Part shown: positions 1 to 6,413 of the stretch, piece after piece
How the letters are laid out: each line of letters begins with the position of its first letter
How positions within the stretch are numbered: position 1 is the stretch's first letter
DNA from: Clostridia bacterium
GTDB taxonomy: Bacteria; Bacillota_A; Clostridia; Oscillospirales; CAG-382
Direction of reading: 5' to 3'
Assembly (NCBI GenBank): GCA_017517985.1
Contig: JAFWWX010000023.1
Coordinates: 1-9,887, forward strand
DNA length: 9,887 nucleotides
Notes under the pieces: model-generated
Database searches by the model: none
Seen by the model: only the letters and a program-made list of their open reading frames with translations
Told to the model about the DNA's origin: nothing
Position numbers and translations under genes: made by a program

Positions 1-12
1 GAACGAAATATT

Positions 13-699
13 TTACTGTTCACTTTCTGCACCTCCTATTTTGTAACCTATATTTTTAACGGTCTCTATTTTTACATCGGAATTTTCAAGCTTTACTCTG
101 AGTTTTCTGATATGAACATCAAGTGTTCTTGACTCCTCGTAAAACTCTCCCCACACTTTAGTGAGAAGTTCTTCCCTGCTTACAACTTTTCCTTCAGCTT
201 CAAGTAAAATAAGGAGAAGTGAATATTCTTTGAAAGAGAGAACCAGATCCTCGCCATTTAATTTTATAATGTGCTTTTCAGGATTTACGTACAATTTTCC
301 TAACGAATATTCCTTGGTATTTACAACTTGTGTTTTCTTATATCTTCTTAAAACTGCGTTTACACGTGATGCAAGTTCAGTCATACCAAATGGCTTTGTA
401 ATATAATCATCGGCACCCATATCAAGACCAGTTACTTTATCAAATTCGCTGGTTTTAGCGGTAATCATAATAACAGGTATATCCTGATACTTTTTATCTT
501 CACGGAGCTTTTTAAGAATAGATATGCCATCCTCCTCCGGCAGCATTATATCGAGTAAAATAAGTTCAGGTACTTCTTTCTGAATCTCTTTCCAAAATTC
601 ACTTGGCAAAGATAAGCCTTTTATTTCGTAGCCTTCCTTGGCAAGTGCGTAGCAAACAAGCTTTTGTATGCTTGCATCATCTTCTAAAAAATAAATCAT
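13..699 (-). CDS. PhoB/PhoP-type response regulator (OmpR family)
   Basis: This is a two-component response regulator of 228 residues, the usual OmpR/PhoB length. The receiver domain (about 1-118) shows the acidic pair D7/D8, the phosphoacceptor D50 in LLDIMLP, T80 and the conserved K102 followed by P103. A winged-helix DNA-binding domain covers about 129-222, with TLDVHIRKLRVKLE as the probable recognition region and a C-terminal VKNIGYKI hairpin. The ATG is preceded by GGAGGT at 708-713, 8 bases away. The gene follows phoU by 97 bases and has its own promoter. The location directly after pstSCAB-phoU suggests it is the phosphate regulator (PhoB in Gram-negatives, PhoP in Bacillus) that turns on the pst operon when its sensor kinase phosphorylates it. 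The family call is secure. The phosphate role is inferred from context, because OmpR-type regulators cannot be told apart by sequence alone. Only 12 bases follow the stop, so a partner kinase gene cannot be seen. Confidence 0.9.
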   Translation of the reverse strand: MIYFLEDDASIQKLVCYALAKEGYEIKGLSLPSEFWKEIQKEVPELILLDIMLPEEDGISILKKLREDKKYQDIPVIMITAKTSEFDKVTGLDMGADDYITKPFGMTELASRVNAVLRRYKKTQVVNTKEYSLGKLYVNPEKHIIKLNGEDLVLSFKEYSLLLILLEAEGKVVSREELLTKVWGEFYEESRTLDVHIRKLRVKLENSDVKIETVKNIGYKIGGAESEQ

Positions 700-733
700 T
701 TACTCACACCTCCGAAAAATGATTTACACAAAT

Positions 734-762
734 ATTATACCATATAAGTACTTCATTTTCAA
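734..762 (-). promoter_or_regulatory. Sigma-A promoter of the response regulator gene
   Basis: On the minus strand there is a -35 box TTGAAA (757-762), a 17-base spacer, and a perfect -10 box TATAAT (734-739) preceded by TGG, giving an extended -10. It lies in the 97-base gap between phoU and the regulator gene, about 35 bases upstream of the start codon. I see no terminator between phoU and this promoter, so the regulator may also receive read-through from the pst operon. I could not find a clear PhoP-box repeat next to it. Confidence 0.85.
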
Positions 763-794
763 TAAATCAGTCATATTTCATCAAAACAAACAAT

Positions 795-1445
795 TTACTC
801 ATCGTCTTTTGCGTGTTTTCCTGTAATTGAGTAAATTACCCATTCTGCAATGTTTTCAGCATGGTCTCCTATTCGCTCAAAATATTTGGCAATCATAATA
901 AGGTCAATAAGTGCCTCTGCATTTGCAGTTTTTGATTCAATAGCACTTATGAGTTCACTTCTCACCTTATCAAACAACTCATCTACAATGTTATCATGTT
1001 CAATTACGGTGTATGCAAGCTCTGTATCCTTCTTTACAAATGACTCAATACTGTCTGTTACCATCCTAATGGTTGCTCTTGCCATATCAGCGATATGAAT
1101 TTCACTCTGCATTCCGCTGCCGTAAGCGTATTCTGCAATCTCCGCAATATCCGATGCCTGGTCACCGATTCTTTCCATGTCAGAAATCATTTTAAGTGCA
1201 GAAGAGATTGTGCGAAGGTCACTTGCTACCGGTTGCTGTTGCATTAAAAGCTTCATACAAAGGTTTTCTATATCGCGTTCTTTCTGGTCAATTTGCTTAT
1301 CTGATTCAAGAACATTTTCCTTCATAACATGATCGTTTTCAATCAAAAGTTTTACTGCTGCAGAGATTGCTTCCTCACAAAGAGCACCCATTGTGATAAG
1401 TTCATTATTCAGATTGTTTAATTGTTCATCAAATCTGTTTCTCAT
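795..1445 (-). CDS. phoU: Phosphate transport and signalling protein PhoU
   Basis: PhoU is a cytoplasmic, peripheral, all-helical protein that couples the Pst transporter to the PhoR-type kinase and damps phosphate uptake and the Pho response. The product has 216 residues, close to the family's usual 215-240. Two PhoU repeats are visible. Each carries the metal-binding E-R-I-G-D signature: DMERIGDQASD at 89-99 and YFERIGDHAEN at 188-198. The reading frame is open further upstream (to 1568), but that stretch lies inside pstB in another frame. The ATG at 1443-1445 has AGGAAGG (1456-1462) 10 bases upstream and begins with the typical MRNRFDEQL. It starts 1 base after the pstB stop, so translation is probably coupled. 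It is the last gene of the pst operon. Confidence 0.95.
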   Translation of the reverse strand: MRNRFDEQLNNLNNELITMGALCEEAISAAVKLLIENDHVMKENVLESDKQIDQKERDIENLCMKLLMQQQPVASDLRTISSALKMISDMERIGDQASDIAEIAEYAYGSGMQSEIHIADMARATIRMVTDSIESFVKKDTELAYTVIEHDNIVDELFDKVRSELISAIESKTANAEALIDLIMIAKYFERIGDHAENIAEWVIYSITGKHAKDDE

Positions 1446-1446
1446 A

Positions 1447-2199
1447 TCAACCAAACCTTCCTGTAATATAGTCTTCTGTTCTCTTATCACGAGGAGTAGA
1501 GAACATTTTTTCTGTTTCATCAAATTCAATAACCTCACCAAGCAAGAAGAATGCCGTTTTATCTGCAATTCTTGCCGCCTGCTGCATGTTATGAGTTACC
1601 ATAACGATTGTATATTTCTCTTTAAGTTCTACTGCCAGATCCTCAATTTTTGATGTGGAGATAGGATCAAGTGCGCTCGTTGGTTCATCCATAAGAAGAA
1701 CTTCAGGTTCAACCGCCAAAGCTCGTGCAATGCAAAGTCTTTGCTGTTGACCGCCGCTCATACCAAGAGCACTTTTTCTGAGCCTGTCCTTACATTCATC
1801 CCAGATTGCAGCCTGTCTTAATGACCGCTCAACAATCTCATCAAGCTTTACCTTTGATTTAATTCCGTGAATTCTGGGGCCATATGCAATGTTATCGTAA
1901 ATACTCATTGGGAATGGATTTGGCTTTTGAAATACCATACCTACTCTTTTTCTTAATATGTTTACATCCATATCTTTATAAATGTCTATATCATCAAGTG
2001 TAATAAGGCCTTCAATTCTGCATCCTTCAACAAGGTCATTCATTCTGTTAAGTGTTTTTAAGAATGTTGACTTACCGCATCCTGACGGTCCGATTAACGC
2101 TGTAATTTCCTTTTGAGGTAAGCTTAAGTTTATATCCTTAAGTGCGTGATTTGTTCCATACCAGAGATTTAAGTTTGAAGCTTTTATAATATCGCTCAT
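1447..2199 (-). CDS. pstB: Phosphate ABC transporter ATP-binding protein PstB
   Basis: PstB is the ATPase of the high-affinity phosphate importer. It sits on the inner face of the membrane bound to PstC and PstA. All ABC motifs are present in 250 residues: Walker [10 protein letters not shown] (37-45), Q-loop Q91 in [20 protein letters not shown] PstB sequence, signature MSGGQQQR (147-154), Walker B VLLMDEP (167-173) with catalytic E172, D-loop SALD (175-178) and switch H203. The [14 protein letters not shown] stretch is characteristic of PstB rather than other importers. The signature begins with M instead of the usual L, a mild variation. The ATG has AAGGAAGGGG just upstream, inside the end of pstA, whose stop is 3 bases away. 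phoU follows after 1 base. Confidence 0.97.
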   Translation of the reverse strand: MSDIIKASNLNLWYGTNHALKDINLSLPQKEITALIGPSGCGKSTFLKTLNRMNDLVEGCRIEGLITLDDIDIYKDMDVNILRKRVGMVFQKPNPFPMSIYDNIAYGPRIHGIKSKVKLDEIVERSLRQAAIWDECKDRLRKSALGMSGGQQQRLCIARALAVEPEVLLMDEPTSALDPISTSKIEDLAVELKEKYTIVMVTHNMQQAARIADKTAFFLLGEVIEFDETEKMFSTPRDKRTEDYITGRFG

Positions 2200-2202
2200 T
2201 GA

Positions 2203-3066
2203 TTATCCCCTTCCTTTCTTGAGAATTTTAGCTGCCATTTTTGCAGACATATTGATAATAAATGTCAGTACAAGAAGTATTGCAGCAATTGCAAATGCTA
2301 TTTCAAATTCTCCTCTTTCTTTTGCGTACATATACAACGAAACTGTAAGCGTTGAGCCGGCGTTACCAGGAAGAACTGCATCCTTTAAGTTAAGTATTTC
2401 ATTTGCCATACCTGCCGTAAAGAGAAGTGCTGCACTCTCTCCTACTATTCTTCCTACAGAAAGAATACATCCGGTTACAATACCATCTATTGCAGATGGA
2501 AGAACCACAGTTCTTATCATATACCATTTTCCTGCTCCCAAAGCAAGGGAACCTTCTCTGTATCCGTTCGGAACTGTTTTAAGACTTTCCTGAGTTGTTC
2601 TGATAACTGTCGGAAGTGTCATAATAACAAGAGTAAAGCTTCCGGCAATAAGGGATGTTCCAAGTGAGAAGAACTGAACAAAAATCAGCATACCCACAAG
2701 ACCGTAAATAATTGATGGTATTCCCGATAATGTTTCTGTTGCAAGCTCTATAATACGAACTACCTTTTTATTGCTTGCGTATTCGTTTAAGTAAATTGCC
2801 GCGCCAACACCTAAAGGAAGAACAATTACCAATGTGATCAGGATAATGTATAATGTATTAAGGATGTTAGGCAATATTCCCGTAGTTCCTCTGATAAGGC
2901 TTGGTTTTGTTGAAAGAAGCTCCCACGAAATGTTTCCAAGACCTCTGTAGAGTATATATCCGATTAAACCAAGAAGTATAAGGCAGATAAGTCCGGCTGA
3001 TGCGTACATAAGTCCGTTTAAGATTCCGCATTTAATTTTTCTCTCTGCAGATATTTTTTCATGCAT
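2203..3066 (-). CDS. pstA: Phosphate ABC transporter permease PstA
   Basis: PstA is one of the two membrane subunits that form the phosphate channel with PstC. The 287-residue protein has about six hydrophobic segments (roughly 20-42, 70-92, 112-135, 137-157, 196-216, 255-275). The loop that docks on PstB, YREGSLALGAGKW at 169-181 followed by the RTVVLP tail, is the classical EAA motif of importer permeases. The sequences TLSGIPSIIYGLVG (112-125) and GRIVGESAALLFTAG (205-219) are typical of PstA. The start has GAGAGG upstream and lies 7 bases after the pstC stop. pstB follows after 3 bases, so the genes are tightly co-transcribed. The assignment as PstA rather than PstC rests on gene order and on these motifs. 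Confidence 0.96.
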   Translation of the reverse strand: MHEKISAERKIKCGILNGLMYASAGLICLILLGLIGYILYRGLGNISWELLSTKPSLIRGTTGILPNILNTLYIILITLVIVLPLGVGAAIYLNEYASNKKVVRIIELATETLSGIPSIIYGLVGMLIFVQFFSLGTSLIAGSFTLVIMTLPTVIRTTQESLKTVPNGYREGSLALGAGKWYMIRTVVLPSAIDGIVTGCILSVGRIVGESAALLFTAGMANEILNLKDAVLPGNAGSTLTVSLYMYAKERGEFEIAFAIAAILLVLTFIINMSAKMAAKILKKGRG

Positions 3067-3073
3067 TACCTAT

Positions 3074-3949
3074 TTACCTCTCTTTCTTCTTAGCGATTAA
3101 ATTCAATACTACATTGATAAGCATTATGAAAACAAAGAGTACCAACGCTATTGAGAAAAGTGCTTCTCTCTGCAATCCTGATGAGTAGGACATTTCACTT
3201 GCAACTGCTGTTGTAAGGAATCTGACACTTGTGAAAAGCCCGGGCATATTTGCAACATTGCCCGCCACCATCATAACTGCCATTGCCTCACCTATAGCTC
3301 TGCCTATTCCAAGCACTACCGATGTTAAAATTCCGCTTTTTGCTGCAGGAACTACTACCTTGAATACCGTTTCTGTCTTAGTTGCGCCAAGTGCAAGTGA
3401 TGCTTCTTCGTATTCTCTTGGTACGCTTCTTATTGCAGTTTCAGATACTGAGATTACTGACGGAAGAATCATAACCGTAAGTACAATAATTGCTGAGAAA
3501 AGATTTGCGCCGTCAGGAAGGTTGAATGTTTCTCTTACCAGAGGCACTATAACTATCATACCGACAAGACCGTATACTACAGACGGAATGCCTGACAGTA
3601 AATCCACTGCACTGCTTACCACGCCTGAAATTCTAGGGCTTGACATTTTTGCAAGAAATATTGCACACATTATCCCGATTGGTACACCGATTATGATTGC
3701 ACCGCAGGTTCCGTATATGGAGCTTAAGATAAACGGAAGAATTCCGTATGACGGGGTTTGTGCAGTTGATGCCCATGTTGTGCCAAACAGAAAATCTATA
3801 ATTCCTATTTCTTTAATTGCCGGCAAACCGCTTACAACAAGAAATCCTGTTATCAGAAGTACAAATGCAATTGTCAGAAATCCGCAGACTGTGAAAATAC
3901 AGTTCATTGCTCTCTCTAATACGACGGATGCTTTTTTAACTTTGCTCAT
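3074..3949 (-). CDS. pstC: Phosphate ABC transporter permease PstC
   Basis: PstC is the second membrane subunit of the phosphate importer. The 291-residue protein has about six hydrophobic segments (roughly 17-41, 72-98, 112-136, 149-168, 204-230, 262-286). The EAA loop for contact with PstB is YEEASLALGAT at 180-190 followed by KVVVPAA. DLLSGIPSVVYGLVG (116-130) and GRAIGEAMAVMMVAGN (216-231) match the PstC family. The FLFGTTWAS stretch (53-61), with a tryptophan after the first membrane segment, also fits PstC. The ATG has AAAGGATGG about 8 bases upstream. The gene is separated from pstS by 92 bases holding an RNA hairpin, while pstA follows after only 7 bases. Confidence 0.96.
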   Translation of the reverse strand: MSKVKKASVVLERAMNCIFTVCGFLTIAFVLLITGFLVVSGLPAIKEIGIIDFLFGTTWASTAQTPSYGILPFILSSIYGTCGAIIIGVPIGIMCAIFLAKMSSPRISGVVSSAVDLLSGIPSVVYGLVGMIVIVPLVRETFNLPDGANLFSAIIVLTVMILPSVISVSETAIRSVPREYEEASLALGATKTETVFKVVVPAAKSGILTSVVLGIGRAIGEAMAVMMVAGNVANMPGLFTSVRFLTTAVASEMSYSSGLQREALFSIALVLFVFIMLINVVLNLIAKKKER

Positions 3950-3999
3950 TTACACCATCCTTTCTGACGAATGAGTTATGTTCTATTTACAGTCTAATA

Positions 4000-4025
4000 G
4001 GGAACGCCAAGCCTTTGACATTCCC
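4000..4025 (-). ncRNA. RNA hairpin between pstS and pstC (processing, stability or attenuation element)
   Basis: In the minus-strand transcript, the arms GGGAAUGUCAA and UUGGCGUUCCC form an 11-bp stem closed by an AGGC tetraloop. Two of the pairs are U-G wobbles, which would be C-A mismatches in the opposite strand, so the fold favours the pst transcript. It begins 16 bases after the pstS stop. It is not followed by a U-run, so it is not a standard terminator. Such a structure between pstS and pstC would protect or separate the pstS message and allow more PstS than PstCAB, as reported for the Bacillus subtilis pst operon. That role is an inference here. Confidence 0.6.
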
Positions 4026-4041
4026 CAAAAAGACCATCTTA

Positions 4042-4878
4042 TTATCTTTTTACAGGAACTGCTCCTGCTTCAATAATCCATTCATCAGCTGCACTTGATG
4101 TTGCAAATTCGAAGAAGCTTTTTGCTGCAGGTGAAAGTTCTGCATTTTTCTTGGTTACCATTACGAAATTTCTCTGAATCTTGTAGCTTCCGTTCTGGAT
4201 TGTTTCTGTAGAAGGTGTTACCCCTTCAACTGAGATAAGCTTTACTGTATCTTTTACAGATGCAAGTGATGCATATCCGATTGCGTTCGGGTTAGATGAT
4301 ACCGTCTGAACAACATCACCTGTTGATGTAAGTTCCTGGTTATATTTGCAAGCATCTTCTGTATCTGTGATTGATTCAAAACCGTCTCTTGTACCTGATG
4401 CAGCTTCTCTACCGATTAAAACTACCGGTGCATCTGCTCCGCCAACTTCACTCCAGTTTGTAATCTCACCTTTGTAAAGTGCTGCAATCTGTTCGATTGT
4501 AAGGTCTTTTACAGGGTTTTCTTTGTTTACGATCATTGCGATTCCGTCAATTGCAACTACTGTTCCGTTAAGGTCTGTTGCTTCTTCAGGTTTAAGGTCA
4601 CGACTTGCAAGTCCGATGTCACAGCTTCCTGCCTGAACCGCCTTAATACCTGAACCAGAACCTGTAGGATTGTAGGTTACCTTAACTGCACTGTTTTCTT
4701 CCATGTAAGCTTCTGAAAGGAATCCGATTACCTTTTCCATTGATGTTGAACCGTCTGTTGAAACTGTTCCGCTTACCTGTCCATTGTCCTTTGGTGTGTC
4801 GGTATTTGTAGTTCCGCATCCTGCAAGGGCTGCTACCAACAACACTGCTACTACCATTAAACTGATGATTTTCTTCAT
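4042..4878 (-). CDS. pstS: Phosphate-binding lipoprotein PstS
   Basis: PstS is the extracellular phosphate receptor of the Pst importer. The 278-residue precursor starts with MKK, a hydrophobic stretch to about residue 19, and a lipobox LAGC (18-21), so C21 should be lipid-anchored on the outer face of the membrane. The linker after it is polar and threonine-rich. The phosphate pocket motifs of the family are present: TDGSTSMEKV (41-50), NPTGSGSGI (70-78), ASRDLKPEE (91-99) and GREAASGTRDGF (156-167). NPNAIGYASLASV (196-208) is also typical. The ATG has AGGAGAG about 9 bases upstream. It is the first gene of the operon, behind a region with PhoP-box-like repeats, and is followed by the intergenic hairpin. 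Confidence 0.97.
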   Translation of the reverse strand: MKKIISLMVVAVLLVAALAGCGTTNTDTPKDNGQVSGTVSTDGSTSMEKVIGFLSEAYMEENSAVKVTYNPTGSGSGIKAVQAGSCDIGLASRDLKPEEATDLNGTVVAIDGIAMIVNKENPVKDLTIEQIAALYKGEITNWSEVGGADAPVVLIGREAASGTRDGFESITDTEDACKYNQELTSTGDVVQTVSSNPNAIGYASLASVKDTVKLISVEGVTPSTETIQNGSYKIQRNFVMVTKKNAELSPAAKSFFEFATSSAADEWIIEAGAVPVKR

Positions 4879-4927
4879 TTGAAATCACTCTCCTAAAAAT
4901 TTATTTTTGTTTTCTCTTTCCTGAGTA

Positions 4928-4990
4928 CATTTAAAGTTTAACATAGCCAATGTAAACTATGCTACCATAGGTACGTTAATTGTATGTTAA
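4928..4990 (-). promoter_or_regulatory. pstS upstream control region with PhoP-box-like direct repeats
   Basis: On the minus strand TTAACATAC (4982-4990) is repeated as TTAACGTAC (4971-4979) with an exact 11-base period, the geometry of Bacillus PhoP boxes (TTAACA-like hexamers every 11 bases). A further TTTACA lies at 4951-4956, off the period by one base. A weak core promoter follows: a possible extended -10, TGT-TAAACT (-10 hexamer at 4935-4940), with no good -35, as expected for an activator-dependent promoter. An alternative is TTTACA (4951-4956), 17 bases, TAAATG (4928-4933). The repeats are seen directly. PhoP/PhoB binding and the exact promoter are inferred. Confidence 0.6.
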
Positions 4991-5013
4991 GCTTTTTCAG
5001 TTTTTGTTAATTC

Positions 5014-5063
5014 AATAAAAAATATCCCTTACACCAATAACGGTATAAGGGATATTTTTTATT
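5014..5063 (-). terminator. Intrinsic terminator after the ferritin gene
   Basis: A long stem with a 6-base loop (5036-5041) sits 21 bases downstream of the ferritin stop. The core arms (5017-5035 and 5042-5060) pair over 19 bp in the minus-strand RNA, with a single U-G wobble, and three more A-U pairs extend the base. The 3' arm ends in a run of six U followed by AUU. It should end the iron operon and insulate pstS. Because the lower stem is A/U only, the opposite strand also carries a T-run after its stem, but there the wobble becomes a C-A mismatch. Confidence 0.9.
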
Positions 5064-5084
5064 TATGATATTAAGTACTATGGA

Positions 5085-5597
5085 TTATAAAACCAATGAA
5101 GGAGCAGAATAAATTCTTGCACCCAACTCCTGATTCAGCATGTACAAGCTCTTTGGATCAGAGCCAAACAATTCCATCTTTGTGATAAGGTCGTTTGCAT
5201 TTGTTTCTTCTTCGCCCTGTTCCTTTACAAACCAATCAAGGAACTGCATTGCACGGAAATCTTTTACATCGTATGCTGCTGCATATATATCATTGATAAG
5301 CGATGTTACATATTCTTCGTGTTCAAGTCCTGCCTTTAATACATCCATATCGCAAGTAAACGTTTTGTCAGGTTTTGCGATTGCATCAAGTGTTACAACC
5401 TGATTTTCATTCTGCAGATACTGATAAAACAGCATTGCATGGTCACGTTCTTCCTGAGCCTGAATCATATACCAGTTTGCAAATCCGTCAAGACCTCTTG
5501 CCTGAAAATAGTTTGAGAAGTCAAGATACAGATATGCTGAATAAAACTCCTTGTTGATTTGCTGATTTAACAGCTCGCGTACTTTTTCGTTCATCAT
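5085..5597 (-). CDS. ftnA: Ferritin (bacterial, non-haem, FtnA type)
   Basis: This is a bacterial ferritin. It forms a 24-subunit shell in the cytoplasm that oxidises Fe(II) and stores it as mineral. At 170 residues it has the normal length, with a single ferritin four-helix domain. The ferroxidase ligands fall exactly at the E. coli FtnA positions: E17, E50, H53, E94, Q127 and E130. The third-site residues E49, E126 and E129 and the tyrosine Y24 are also there. No haem-binding methionine typical of bacterioferritin is evident, and the helix-loop pattern is FtnA-like. The start has two tandem ATGs. The first is 8 bases from GGAGGT (5606-5611) and is chosen. The gene lies 34 bases after the Fe-S protein gene without a terminator between, so the two are probably co-transcribed, and it ends at a strong terminator. 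Confidence 0.95.
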   Translation of the reverse strand: MMNEKVRELLNQQINKEFYSAYLYLDFSNYFQARGLDGFANWYMIQAQEERDHAMLFYQYLQNENQVVTLDAIAKPDKTFTCDMDVLKAGLEHEEYVTSLINDIYAAAYDVKDFRAMQFLDWFVKEQGEEETNANDLITKMELFGSDPKSLYMLNQELGARIYSAPSLVL

Positions 5598-5631
5598 TTT
5601 ACATTACCTCCGTATATTAACAAATTTTATT

Positions 5632-6333
5632 TTATCTGTCTAAAATTCTGCCATCTGTTGAAATTGTAACTACCTGCCACGGTAAGAACTTACCGCTATC
5701 CTGAATGGCTCTTTTTGCAGCGTTTTCTATTCCTCCGCAGCAAGGGACTTCCATTCTTACGATTGTTACACTTTTAATATTGTTATTTTTAATGATAGCA
5801 GTCAGCTTTTCAGAATAATCACCTTCATCAAGCTTGGGACATCCCACTAAGGTTACCCTGTTACGCATAAAATCATTATGGAAATTACCATAAGCATATG
5901 CTGTACAGTCGGCAGCTATCAAAAGATTTGCTCCATCAAAGTACGGTGCATTAACAGGCACAAGCTTGATTTGCACTGGCCACTGACTTAGTTGACTTGT
6001 AATTTTAGGAGATACTTCGCATTCTTCAGCTTCTTCTCTCCGAATCACTTTGGAGTTCATTCCGGGACAACCGCAAGGTAGCTTTTCTGCCTGATTATTG
6101 AGCTTTGCTTTTTTTACCGCTTCTTCATCATATGCTGGGGCTTCCCTTTCTTCAAATGTAATAGCACCTGTCGGACATGCAGGAAGGCAATCCCCTAATC
6201 CATCACAATAATCTTCTCGGGTGAGCTTTGCTTTTCCATCTATCATTTCAATTGCACCTTCATGACACGCTGATGCACAAAGTCCGCAACCATTACACTT
6301 TTCTTCGTCTATTTTTATGATTTTTCTTATCAC
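5632..6333 (-). CDS. Ferredoxin-type iron-sulfur protein of unknown function
   Basis: This is a 233-residue predicted cytoplasmic redox protein. Residues 5-60 form a two-cluster ferredoxin domain. The first motif is a normal 4Fe-4S set (C13, C16, C19, C23), though the last Cys is followed by H rather than P. The second motif, CDGLGDCLPACP (43-54), has C43, C49 and C53 but L46 where the second cysteine should be. The rest (about 85-233) carries PCGCPG (86-91), C143 in ADCTAYA, GCPKLD (164-169) and VPCCGG (196-201), which suggests further metal or disulfide chemistry. I recognise the family as a clostridial Fe-S protein but know no assigned reaction. The start is GTG at 6331-6333: AGGAGG (6342-6347) is 8 bases away, while two out-of-frame ATGs (6337, 6340) lie too close. 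It is the first gene of a probable operon with ferritin. Confidence 0.85.
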   Translation of the reverse strand: MIRKIIKIDEEKCNGCGLCASACHEGAIEMIDGKAKLTREDYCDGLGDCLPACPTGAITFEEREAPAYDEEAVKKAKLNNQAEKLPCGCPGMNSKVIRREEAEECEVSPKITSQLSQWPVQIKLVPVNAPYFDGANLLIAADCTAYAYGNFHNDFMRNRVTLVGCPKLDEGDYSEKLTAIIKNNNIKSVTIVRMEVPCCGGIENAAKRAIQDSGKFLPWQVVTISTDGRILDR

Positions 6334-6367
6334 ACATCATTCCTCCTTTACAAAATTCTATGAACTA

Positions 6368-6396
6368 ATTATAACACAAATTGCATCAAAAGTCCA
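6368..6396 (-). promoter_or_regulatory. Sigma-A promoter of the Fe-S protein/ferritin operon
   Basis: On the minus strand a perfect -10 TATAAT (6368-6373) is preceded by TGT, giving an extended -10, and a 17-base spacer leads to TGGACT (6391-6396), which matches four of six -35 bases. It lies in the 80-base gap after niaR. I see no hairpin terminator for the nad operon there, so some read-through from niaR is possible. I could not identify a Fur, FNR or PerR site with confidence. Confidence 0.8.
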
Positions 6397-6413
6397 TTGT
6401 TATATTTTGCAGT

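Noticed and set aside
1446..1568. An N-terminal extension of PhoU by 41 residues
   Set aside because: It lies inside pstB in another frame, has no family similarity I can see, and the ATG at 1445 has a good ribosome binding site and the normal PhoU start.
3231..3974. A 247-codon open frame on the plus strand opposite pstC
   Set aside because: It is a shadow of pstC: Ile/Thr/Pro/Ser-rich, with no recognisable domain, while the minus strand encodes a clear permease.
4682..4888. A 68-codon frame overlapping the start of pstS on the same strand
   Set aside because: It is basic and Ser/Asn/Arg-rich with no motif, overlaps the signal peptide and binding domain of PstS out of frame, and has no separate ribosome binding site.
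5599..5604. An ATG-TAA start-stop pair between the ferritin ribosome binding site and its start
   Set aside because: The ATG is only 1 base from GGAGGT, too close for initiation; most likely chance in an AT-rich leader.
6374..6413. A terminator or FNR/Fur operator after niaR
   Set aside because: Only a 5-bp CAAAA/TTTTG pairing and a loose ATAACA/TGTTAT pair are present; neither meets a usable standard.
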